Source: a bacterium (GTDB taxonomy: Bacteria > Desulfobacterota > Binatia > HRBIN30 > CADEER01). Taken from it: a DNA stretch of 64,000 bases. Made by a program: the position numbers and the translations under genes. The stretch covers positions 393,001 to 457,000 of the forward strand of contig JAHBUY010000001.1 in NCBI GenBank assembly GCA_019637795.1, in the 5' to 3' direction. Of this stretch, positions 17,474-25,222 are shown piece by piece (the first letter of the stretch is position 1; every line of letters begins with the position of its first letter). The notes beneath the pieces were generated by a model. That model made no database searches, was not told where the DNA came from, and saw nothing but the letters and a program-made list of their open reading frames with translations.

Positions 17474-18547
17474 ATGCGCCGCCCTGCCCTCTTGGCCGTT
17501 CTCGCCCTCCTCGCCCCGGCCGCCGGCGCGGCGCAGAGCGCGCCGCCGCCGACGCCGCTGATCGTCGGCGTCACCGACAGCCGGCCGCTGTCGTACCAGA
17601 ACGACGACGGCGTCTGGACCGGCCTCGGGGTCGTCGTCTGGGAGCAGATCGCGGCGCAGGTGGGGCTCACCTACGAGCTGCGGCCGATCGCCATGGGTGA
17701 CGTCACCCACGCCCTCGCCGACCACTCGATCGACGCCGCGATCGGCGCCATCCCGGTGACCCCGGAGGGCGAGGCCGTGCACGACTTCAGCCAGCCCTAC
17801 CTGGTCACCGGCCTCGGCTTCGCCCAGCGGCAGCAGGACGGCATGCTGTGGAGCGCGCTCATGCGCGCGTTGCTCGACCCGCGCCTGCTGACCATGGTGG
17901 GCGGGATCATCGCCAGCGTGCTCGTCGTCGGCGTGCTGATCGCCCTGGTGGAGCGGCGCTCGCACAGCACCGACTTCGGCGGCTCGATGCGCGAGAGCGT
18001 GTCGATGGGCGTGTGGTGGGCGGCGGTGACCATGACCACCGTCGGCTACGGCGACGCGACCCCGAAGACCACCACCGGCCGCGCCCTGGCGCTGGTGTGG
18101 ATGTTCGTCGGCGTCGTCGCCGTCGCCTTTCTCACCGCCACCGTCACCTCGGTGCTCACCCTCGCCCACCTGCGCGGCGCGGTGGAACACCCCTCCGATC
18201 TGCTGCGCATGCGGCTCGGCGTCGTCGACAGCGGCGCCGGCGCCGACTACCTCGGGCACCGCCACGTCGCCTACGCCACCTACCCGACCTACGAGGACGC
18301 GCTGGCGGCGCTCGATCGCGGTTCCGTCGACGCGGTGGTGGGCACCCTGCCGGTGTTGCGGGCGCTGGTGTCGCAGTCGTGGACCGGCCGCCTGCAGGTG
18401 TCGCCGATCGTCCTCGAGCCGCTGCTCTACGGCGTCGCCCTGCCCGACGGCAGCCCGCTGCTCAGCCGCGTCAACCAGGCGCTGCTCGCCATCACCCACG
18501 ACGACGCCTGGCACGACACCGAGGAGCGCTTCCTCGGCCGCCGCTGA
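17474..18547 (+). CDS. prokaryotic ionotropic glutamate-receptor-like K+ channel (GluR0-type)
   Basis: 357 residues. Order of parts: Sec signal (1-20); first lobe of an amino-acid-type periplasmic binding domain (about 28-120); membrane helix M1 (about 139-159); a pore loop with the K+ filter TVGYGD at 189-194; helix M2 (about 205-229); second binding lobe (about 243-350, with GSVDAVVGTLPVLRAL and DGSPLLSRVNQALL). This interrupted binding domain around a two-helix K+ pore is the layout of cyanobacterial GluR0 and of eukaryotic glutamate receptors. In amino-acid binders a TPER Arg usually holds the ligand carboxylate; here the segment reads VTPEGEAVHDFSQPY with Gly, so the ligand may not be an amino acid. 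A CPA2 antiporter gene converges five bases away. Confidence 0.85.
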   Translation: MRRPALLAVLALLAPAAGAAQSAPPPTPLIVGVTDSRPLSYQNDDGVWTGLGVVVWEQIAAQVGLTYELRPIAMGDVTHALADHSIDAAIGAIPVTPEGEAVHDFSQPYLVTGLGFAQRQQDGMLWSALMRALLDPRLLTMVGGIIASVLVVGVLIALVERRSHSTDFGGSMRESVSMGVWWAAVTMTTVGYGDATPKTTTGRALALVWMFVGVVAVAFLTATVTSVLTLAHLRGAVEHPSDLLRMRLGVVDSGAGADYLGHRHVAYATYPTYEDALAALDRGSVDAVVGTLPVLRALVSQSWTGRLQVSPIVLEPLLYGVALPDGSPLLSRVNQALLAITHDDAWHDTEERFLGRR

Positions 18548-18552
18548 ACGGG

Positions 18553-19806
18553 TCAGCGGGCGGCGTCCGCCTCGCGCGACGCCGGCGGGTAGAGCCAGGC
18601 CAGGACGGGCGCCGCCATCATGGTGGTGGCGATCGCCATCAGCACCATCATCGCGAACACCTCGGGGCCGATCAGGCCGAGGTCGAGACCGAGGTTGAGG
18701 ATGATCAGCTCCATGAGACCGCGGGTGTTCACCAGCACGCCGAGCCCGGCGGCGTCGCGCCAGCCGAGGCCGACCAGGCGCGAGGCGATGAGCGTGCCGC
18801 CGAGCTTGCCGGCGACCGCGACCGCGATCAGCAGCGCCACCAGCGCCCACTCGCCCGGCCCGTCCAGCAGGCCGATCTGTGTCCGCAGACCGGTGTAGGC
18901 GAAGTAGAGCGGCAGCAGGAAGACGGTGGCGAAGTCCTCCACCGTCGCGCCGAGCGCGCGCGCGAAGCCATCGCGCTTGGGCACGACGACGCCGAAGAGG
19001 AAGGCCCCGAACAGGGCGTGGATGCCGATCGACTGCGTCGCCAGCGCGCTCAGCATGAGCAGCACCAGCATCGCCGCCAACACGTTGGGCGTCACCCGGC
19101 CGACGGCCCGCGCCGCAAGCCGCGCCAGCAGCGGACGCACGACGCCCAGCATCGCCGCGGCGTAGAGCGCCACCTGCGCCAGCACGCCGGCGACGCCGAT
19201 CCCACCGCGCGCCGCGCCGACGGCGGCGACCAGCGACAGCAGCGTCCAGCCGGCGACGTCGTCGACCGCCGCGCAGGTGAGCGCCAGCGCGCCCAGCCGG
19301 GTGCGCAGCAGGCCGCGCTCCATGAGGATGCGCGCCAGCACCGGAAATGCCGTGATCGCCATGGCCGCGCCGAGGAAGAGCGAGAATCCCGCCGCCGTCG
19401 CCGACGGACCGGCGTGCGCCGGGTAGAGCGCCACCGCCACCCACGCCCCGAGCGCGAAGGGCAGCGCGATCCCGGTGAGCGAGATCACCGCCGCCACGCG
19501 CCCGCGCTGCCGCAGCAGCGCCGGATCCAGCTCGAGGCCGATCAGGAACATGAAGAGGATGATGCCGACCTCGCTCAGCAGCTTGAGGAACGGCATCGCC
19601 GAGGCGGGAAACAGGGCGGCGGCGGGCGCCGGCGCCAGCCAGCCGAACAGCGACGGTCCGAGCAGGATGCCGGCCACCACCTCGCCGATCACCTGCGGCT
19701 GGCGCAGGGCGCGGAAGGCGAGGCCGAGGACCCGCGCCACGGCGATGATCACCGCGATCTGCAGCAGCAGGACGGCGAGGAGATGGTCGATCTCGGCGGC
19801 GGGCAT
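18553..19806 (-). CDS. CPA2-family cation/proton antiporter (KefB/NapA-like membrane domain)
   Basis: 417 residues from ATG 19806; the frame is open further upstream but that part is not membrane-like. About 12-13 hydrophobic segments and the family landmarks are visible: RQPQVIGEVVAGILLGPSLFG, GIILFMFLIGLELDP, ITAFPVLARIL, and the ion-binding LTCAAVDDVAGW with the Asp-Asp pair. HALFGAFLFGVVVP and LVNTRGLMELIILNLG follow. No TrkA-N/RCK domain is attached, so it is a bare exchanger. It would swap Na+ or K+ for H+ across the inner membrane. The gene ends five bases from the convergent K+ channel gene, an interesting pairing for K+ handling. Confidence 0.93.
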   Translation of the reverse strand: MPAAEIDHLLAVLLLQIAVIIAVARVLGLAFRALRQPQVIGEVVAGILLGPSLFGWLAPAPAAALFPASAMPFLKLLSEVGIILFMFLIGLELDPALLRQRGRVAAVISLTGIALPFALGAWVAVALYPAHAGPSATAAGFSLFLGAAMAITAFPVLARILMERGLLRTRLGALALTCAAVDDVAGWTLLSLVAAVGAARGGIGVAGVLAQVALYAAAMLGVVRPLLARLAARAVGRVTPNVLAAMLVLLMLSALATQSIGIHALFGAFLFGVVVPKRDGFARALGATVEDFATVFLLPLYFAYTGLRTQIGLLDGPGEWALVALLIAVAVAGKLGGTLIASRLVGLGWRDAAGLGVLVNTRGLMELIILNLGLDLGLIGPEVFAMMVLMAIATTMMAAPVLAWLYPPASREADAAR

Positions 19807-19985
19807 CGGCGGCGGTCGTCGGCCCCAGCCACGTACAGGATGCGCCGGCCGCCGCAAGGGGCGAACGGCGTTTCCCCCGGCGCCGCGCCCCGTCTCCCGC
19901 CCGCCCGTCGGGCCCAGCGGGCCCGCCGCCGCGGACGCGGCGTACATTGAATCAATCGCGCAAAAGTGAAAAAAGCTGAAGGCGC
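19807..19985. promoter_or_regulatory. divergent promoter region with an AT-rich patch
   Basis: The 179 bases between the divergent antiporter and peroxidase genes. From about 19942 to 19980 the sequence becomes markedly A/T-rich (TTGAATCAAT, then CAAAAGTGAAAAAAG), which stands out in this genome, just before ATG 19986. A promoter for the peroxidase gene is likely here. No clear -35/-10 pair could be fixed. Confidence 0.35.
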
Positions 19986-21572
19986 ATGTCGAACACCGCG
20001 TCGCCCGTGGGCGCCGCTCGCCGCGCCCGCTTTGCCCTCGCGATCGCCGTATCGCTCTCCCTATCGCTCGCCGCCTGCGGTGGCGGCGGGAGCGGCGGCG
20101 GCAACGGCGCCGCGTCCCTCGACCGCCGGCTCGAGCGCCTGATCGCCGACAACCATCTGCACGGCCATCCGACGCTCGATCATCCGCCCCTCGGCGCCGA
20201 GCAGACGGCGCTGCTCGAGAAGCGGATCGAGCTCGGGCGTCTGCTGTTCTTCGACCACGCGCTGAGCGGCGTCGAGCAGACCTCGTGCGCCACCTGCCAT
20301 CACGCCGCCTTCCAGTTCAGCGACGCGCGCAACATCGCCCGCGGCGTCTTCTGCGACCTGGTTCCCGAGGTGAGCATCACCTGCCACCCGGCGCCGGCGC
20401 CGGGCAGCGATGGCAACGTCGTCGGCCCCGAGCGCGCCTCGCCGCTCAACAGCCGCAACAGCCCGTCGCTGATCAACGCCGCGCTGTTCCCGCGCCTGAT
20501 GTGGAACGGCCGCTTCCGCTTCATCGACAACCGCAGCACCGACGTGAACCAGTGCGATCCCGAGGAGGGCTTCCGCCTGCCGGCGCCGGAGGGCGACATG
20601 TTCGTCCGCTCCCTGCTCACCGCCCAGGGGCACATTCCGGTCACCGAGCTGGTCGAGATGACCGGCAACTTCCCGCACAGCGACGGCAGCATCGAGGACG
20701 CGGAGGAGGCCAACCCCGAGATCCGCGAGGCCCTCACCACCCGCATCGACTTCACCCCCGCCTACCGCGCGCTCTTCGAGGAGGCATATCCCGACCGGCC
20801 GGACCTGATGCTCTCGCCGCTCGATCCGATCGTCGGCCCCAACGACGACCTCAGCTACCTCGCCATCGCCGACGCGCTCGGGCATTTCCAGGAGTCCCTG
20901 ATCATGACCGACGCGCCGTGGGACGCCTACCTCGCCGGCGATCGCGGCGCCCTCAGCGCCGCCGCCAAGCGCGGCGCCATCGCGTTCTTCGACGGCGGCC
21001 GCTGCTCCTCCTGCCACGCCGGCGAGCTGTTCAGCGACTTCGACAACTACAACATCGGCGTGCCCCAGGTCGGACCCGGCACCGGCCGATCGGCGGCGCG
21101 CGATGCCAGCTACGGCGGCCGCACGAACTGGGACTTCGGCCTCGAGGAGATCACCACCGAACGGAGCGACCGGTTCAAGTTCCGCACGCCGCCGCTGCGC
21201 GGCGTCGCCCTCACCTCGCCGTACATGCACAACGGCGCCTACGCGACCCTCGAGGACGCCATCCGCCACCACGTCGACCCCGCCGCGGCCTATGCCGCGT
21301 ACGACCTGTCGCAGATCGAGCCCGCCATGCAGGCCTTCGGCCTCAACCCGGCGGGCCCGGTGTTCGACGCCCGCAATCCGGTCGTGCTCGGCCGCGGCCC
21401 GGGGCAGCGGCGCATCGATCTGAGCGAGGCGCAGGTGGCGGACCTGGTCGAGTTCCTCAAGGCGCTCACCGATCCGCGCATGCTGGACACGGCGGCGTTC
21501 GCGCCCGCCTCGGTGCCCAGCGGTCTGCCCGTCGATGTCGCCGGACCACGCCATTTCCCGACCTACGAATAG
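19986..21572 (+). CDS. di-haem cytochrome c peroxidase/MauG-like lipoprotein
   Basis: 528 residues. The lipobox SLSLAAC puts the lipidated Cys at 31, followed by a Gly/Ser spacer. Two c-type haem motifs are present: CATCH at 101-105 and CSSCH at about 340-344. The arrangement LGRLLFFDHALSG and FKFRTPPLRGVALTSPYMHNGAYATLEDAI matches the CcpA/MauG superfamily. Extra sequence between the haems (about 110-200, with a third CHP Cys-His) makes it longer than classical CcpA (~320 residues). Periplasmic peroxide reduction or MauG-like oxidation of a partner protein are both possible. The downstream FG-GAP gene overlaps its 3' end by 38 bp, so the two are probably co-expressed. Confidence 0.9.
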   Translation: MSNTASPVGAARRARFALAIAVSLSLSLAACGGGGSGGGNGAASLDRRLERLIADNHLHGHPTLDHPPLGAEQTALLEKRIELGRLLFFDHALSGVEQTSCATCHHAAFQFSDARNIARGVFCDLVPEVSITCHPAPAPGSDGNVVGPERASPLNSRNSPSLINAALFPRLMWNGRFRFIDNRSTDVNQCDPEEGFRLPAPEGDMFVRSLLTAQGHIPVTELVEMTGNFPHSDGSIEDAEEANPEIREALTTRIDFTPAYRALFEEAYPDRPDLMLSPLDPIVGPNDDLSYLAIADALGHFQESLIMTDAPWDAYLAGDRGALSAAAKRGAIAFFDGGRCSSCHAGELFSDFDNYNIGVPQVGPGTGRSAARDASYGGRTNWDFGLEEITTERSDRFKFRTPPLRGVALTSPYMHNGAYATLEDAIRHHVDPAAAYAAYDLSQIEPAMQAFGLNPAGPVFDARNPVVLGRGPGQRRIDLSEAQVADLVEFLKALTDPRMLDTAAFAPASVPSGLPVDVAGPRHFPTYE

Positions 21573-23916
21573 CCGTCGCCGTCCGCTCATCGGTGTCGCC
21601 GTCGCCGCCATCCTGCTGTGCGGCGCCGGCGTCCGGGCGCAGCAGACGGTCGACTTCCTGGCGCCGTTGTCGTTCCCCATCGGCGGCATGCCGAACGACA
21701 TCCTGGTGCGCGACTTCGACGGCGACGGCGCGCTCGACATCCTGACCACCAACTTCGACGCGGCGACGATCTCCGTCCTGCTCGGCGACGGCCACGGCGA
21801 CTTCACGCCGCTCGACGACCAGTTCGCCTCGTCGGCGCCGTCGCAGGTCGCCGCCGGGCTGTTCAACGACGACCCCTACCTCGACCTGGTGATCTCCGAG
21901 GGCGAGGGCGACTGGGTGAACATCATGCTCGGCAACGGCGACGGCACCTTCCAGGCGCCGCGCCAGAGCCCGTGCAGCCACGATCCCGCCGGCGTCGCGG
22001 TCGCCGACATGAACGGCGACGGCATCCTCGACATCGTCGTCTCGATCGCCGCCGAGGCGAATGGCGAGATCGACGTCCTGCTCGGCCGGGGCGACGGCAC
22101 CTTCAGCTTCGACCCCGAGACCCAGGGCCGGCGGCTGAGCGCCCAGGCGTACGGCGTCGGCGTCGGCCACCTCGACGGCGACGGCGCGCTCGACGTCGCC
22201 GCCGTCACCACCAACGGCCAACTCGCCATCCTGCTCGGCAACGGCGCCGGCGGCGTGTCGCGGCCGGTGAGCCAGCCCACCGGCATGGCGCCGCTGCGCC
22301 TCGCGCTCGCCGACCTCGATCGCGATGGCCGGCTCGACGTCGTCACCGCCGACAGCGGCAGCGACCAGCTCACCCTGTTCCGCGGCGACGGCCTCGGCGG
22401 CGCGACCAGGACCGGCACCGTCGCCACCGGCCAGGCCCCCGTGTCCCTGGTGCTCGCCGACATCACCGGCGACGGACTGCTCGACGCGCTGACCGCCAAC
22501 ACCACCAGCGGCGACCTCAGCGTCGTTCCCGGCCGCGGCGACGGCACCTTCGGCCCCGCCCGCCACTTCGTCTCGCCGGTGCGCCCGTTCGCGGTCGCCA
22601 GCGGTGACTTCGACAACGACGGCCGCGTCGATCTGGTGAGCGCCAATTCGGGCAGCTTCGGCGGCGAGGCGGTCGTCCTGCTCGCCCGCCCCGGCGGCTA
22701 CGACGCGGTCGAATCGCTGCTGCCCGGCCGCGGCGTCCGCGACCTCTCGCCCGCCGACCTCACCGGCGACGGCCTGCCCGACCTGCTGCTCGCCGTCGCC
22801 AGCGACAAGACGCTCGCCGTCCTGCCGGCGCTCGCCGGCGGCGGCTTCGCGCCACCGCTGGTGCTGGCCAGCGGCGTCGACGCCGCCTACGTGCGCGCCG
22901 CCGACGTGAACGGCGACGGGCGGCTCGACCTGCTGGCCTTCGACGCCGAGCAGCCGGATCTGCACGTCTTCCTCGCCCGCCCCGACGGCAGCTACGCGCC
23001 GGCGCCGCGCGCCGACCTGCCGGGCCCGGCGATCGGCGTCGCCATCGGCGATCTCGACCGCGACGGCCTGCCCGACGTCGTCGCCACCGGCCGCTCCGGG
23101 CTCAGCGTCGGCGTCCTATTCAGCAATGGCGACGGCACCTTCACCGTCGCGCCGTCGCTGCCGCTCGCCGGCGAGGCGGCGGGGGTGGCCATCGGCGACT
23201 TCGACGGCGACGGCCGCCGCGACATCGCCGCCGGCAACGTCCGCACCAGCAGCATCACCGTGTTCCGCGGCGCCGCCGGGCGCCAGTTCCAGTCGCCGCA
23301 GGCGCTCGACACCGGCCTCGGCCCGTTCGCCCTCGCCGCCGCCGACATCGACGGCGACGGCTTCGACGATCTCGCGGTGCTCACCAGCGGCGCCCGCCAG
23401 GCGCGCCTGTTCTTCGGCAGCGCCGCCGGGACGTTCACCCCGGTGACCGGCCCATCGGTCAGCGGCGCCACCATCGCGCTGCGCGACGTCACCGGCGATC
23501 TGCGGCCGGACATCCTGATCGCCGACCAGATCGGCAACGCCGTCGCCATCGCCCCCGCGCGCGACAACCGCAGCGTCGGCCCGCCGCGATCGTACCTGGT
23601 GGGTCTGCGCCCCAATACCGTCGCGACCGCCGACTTCGACGGCGACGGCCGCTACGACGTCGCGGCGCGCGGCAACGGCAACTGGGTGCTGACCAACCAG
23701 GCCGGCCCCGACGTGCGGCGCGGCGACGGCAATGGCGACGGCCAGCGCACCGCCGCCGACCTCGTCGCCCTCGCCCGCGCCCGCCTGGTAAGCGACCGCC
23801 CGGTCGAAACCGCCGCCCGCGCCGCCGCCGCCACCGCCGGCATCGACGCCAACGGCGACGCCCTGGTCGACGCCCGCGACGTGGGCGCCCTGTGCGCCCA
23901 CCTCTTCGGCGGCTGA
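21535..23916 (+). CDS. secreted FG-GAP/VCBS beta-propeller protein with dockerin-like C-terminus
   Basis: 793 residues, signal peptide ending near VRAQQ. At least thirteen repeats of a D-x-D-G-D-G-x-x-D calcium loop (for example DFDGDGALDIL, DMNGDGILDIV, DVNGDGRLDLL) are spaced about 50 residues apart, enough for one or two seven-bladed propellers. The last ~65 residues hold two F-hand-like motifs (GDGNGDGQRTAADLVALARA and GIDANGDALVDARDVGALCA), as in type I dockerins. It should be exported and Ca2+-bound, and probably binds a protein or glycan. ATG 21535 lies inside the peroxidase gene; it was chosen because it gives an intact signal peptide. Confidence 0.88.
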   Translation: MSPDHAISRPTNSRRRPLIGVAVAAILLCGAGVRAQQTVDFLAPLSFPIGGMPNDILVRDFDGDGALDILTTNFDAATISVLLGDGHGDFTPLDDQFASSAPSQVAAGLFNDDPYLDLVISEGEGDWVNIMLGNGDGTFQAPRQSPCSHDPAGVAVADMNGDGILDIVVSIAAEANGEIDVLLGRGDGTFSFDPETQGRRLSAQAYGVGVGHLDGDGALDVAAVTTNGQLAILLGNGAGGVSRPVSQPTGMAPLRLALADLDRDGRLDVVTADSGSDQLTLFRGDGLGGATRTGTVATGQAPVSLVLADITGDGLLDALTANTTSGDLSVVPGRGDGTFGPARHFVSPVRPFAVASGDFDNDGRVDLVSANSGSFGGEAVVLLARPGGYDAVESLLPGRGVRDLSPADLTGDGLPDLLLAVASDKTLAVLPALAGGGFAPPLVLASGVDAAYVRAADVNGDGRLDLLAFDAEQPDLHVFLARPDGSYAPAPRADLPGPAIGVAIGDLDRDGLPDVVATGRSGLSVGVLFSNGDGTFTVAPSLPLAGEAAGVAIGDFDGDGRRDIAAGNVRTSSITVFRGAAGRQFQSPQALDTGLGPFALAAADIDGDGFDDLAVLTSGARQARLFFGSAAGTFTPVTGPSVSGATIALRDVTGDLRPDILIADQIGNAVAIAPARDNRSVGPPRSYLVGLRPNTVATADFDGDGRYDVAARGNGNWVLTNQAGPDVRRGDGNGDGQRTAADLVALARARLVSDRPVETAARAAAATAGIDANGDALVDARDVGALCAHLFGG

Positions 23917-24077
23917 ACCGCGTCCCGACCCGCCGTCGATCACGGCAGAAGGCGCGCCCATCGGCCGGGCCGCGGCCTGTGACCTTCGGCCACGGGGGTG
24001 GACCCGGGCGAGGCGCTGGGGCTACGATTCGACCGCGTCACGCTGCACACGCAGCGGTCTCGTCTCCCGGCGATCGT

Positions 24078-24093
24078 TGGCACGGCTCGTGCC
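24078..24093 (+). promoter_or_regulatory. sigma-54-like promoter candidate upstream of methyltransferase
   Basis: TGGCACGGCTCGTGCC has the GG-N10-GC spacing of -24/-12 promoters. It would start RNA about 40 bases before ATG 24146. The same bases also form a small palindrome (GGCAC/GTGCC), so an operator or chance is possible. The -12 element lacks the usual TTGC. Confidence 0.25.
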
Positions 24094-24145
24094 CTGGTAG
24101 ATCGGCACCGCGTCATGCGGATTACCCCATCACGAGGAGGACACG

Positions 24146-25195
24146 ATGGACGAAGCGAAGTTGGAGGCTTTCGTACACCAGGCGCTCGGCGACATAGGGT
24201 CGGCGCTGACCGCCGCGCTGGTGGTGATCGGCGACAAGCTCGGGCTCTACCGCGCCATGGCGGGCGCCGGTCCGCTGACCTCGAGCGAGCTGGCGGCGCG
24301 CACCGGCACCACCGAGCGCAGCGTGCGCGAGTGGCTCGCCGGGCAGGCGGCGGCCGGCTACGTGACCTACGACCCGGCGAGCGAGCGCTACGAGCTGCCG
24401 CCGGAGCACGCGGTGGCGCTGACCGACGAGAGCAGCCCGGCCTGCGTCCTCGGCGGCTTCCAGGGGATGACGGCGGCGATGCGGGCGACGCCGAAGGTCG
24501 TCGAGGCCTTCCGCCACGGCCGCGGGGTCGGCTGGCACGAGCACGATCCCGAGCTGTTCCTCGGCACGGAGCGGTTCTTCCGCCCCGCCTACAACGCGCA
24601 CCTGGTGGACGAGTGGATCCCGGCGCTCGACGACGTGCAGGCGAAGCTCGAGGCCGGGGCGGAGGTCGCCGACGTCGGCTGCGGCTACGGCGCCTCGACG
24701 ATCATCCTCGCCAAGGCCTTCCCGCGCTCGCGCTTCGTCGGCTTCGACTACCACGCGCCGTCGGTGGCGGCGGCGAGCGAGCGGGCCGGCGCCGCCGGGG
24801 TCGCCGACCGGGTGCGCTTCGAGGTCGGCACGGCCAAGAGCTTCCCCGGCCGCTACGATCTGGTGGCGTGCTTCGACTGCCTGCACGACATGGGTGATCC
24901 CGTCGGCGCCGCGGCGCACGTGCGCGATGCGCTGCAGACCGACGGCACGTGGCTGCTGGTCGAGCCATTCGCCCATGACCAGGTCGCCGGCAACCTCAAC
25001 CCGCTGGGCCGCATCCTCTACTCGGTCTCGACCCTGGTCTGCACCCAGGCGTCGCTGGCGCAGGAGGTCGGCGCCGCGCTCGGCGCCCAGGCCGGCGAGG
25101 CGCGGCTGCGCGACGTCGTCACCCGCGGCGGCTTCAGCCGCTTCCGCCGCGCCGCCGAGACGCCCTTCAACCTGGTGTTCGAAGCGCGTCCGTAG
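24146..25195 (+). CDS. SAM-dependent methyltransferase with N-terminal winged-helix domain
   Basis: 349 residues; ribosome site GAGGAGG at 24134-24140 sits five bases before ATG 24146. The N-terminal ~100 residues form a helix-turn-helix-like dimerisation domain (ELAARTGTTERSVREWLAGQAAAGYV) as in plant-type and antibiotic O-methyltransferases. The Rossmann part has the SAM loop EVADVGCGYGASTI near 172, then FVGFDYH and VACFDCLHDMGDP. Similar proteins are annotated as class I methyltransferases related to the Rv2258c group. The methyl acceptor is unknown. A B12-type radical SAM gene converges 27 bases away. Confidence 0.85.
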   Translation: MDEAKLEAFVHQALGDIGSALTAALVVIGDKLGLYRAMAGAGPLTSSELAARTGTTERSVREWLAGQAAAGYVTYDPASERYELPPEHAVALTDESSPACVLGGFQGMTAAMRATPKVVEAFRHGRGVGWHEHDPELFLGTERFFRPAYNAHLVDEWIPALDDVQAKLEAGAEVADVGCGYGASTIILAKAFPRSRFVGFDYHAPSVAAASERAGAAGVADRVRFEVGTAKSFPGRYDLVACFDCLHDMGDPVGAAAHVRDALQTDGTWLLVEPFAHDQVAGNLNPLGRILYSVSTLVCTQASLAQEVGAALGAQAGEARLRDVVTRGGFSRFRRAAETPFNLVFEARP

Positions 25196-25222
25196 GAGCG
25201 CGTCCGACGGCCCCGCCGCCGG

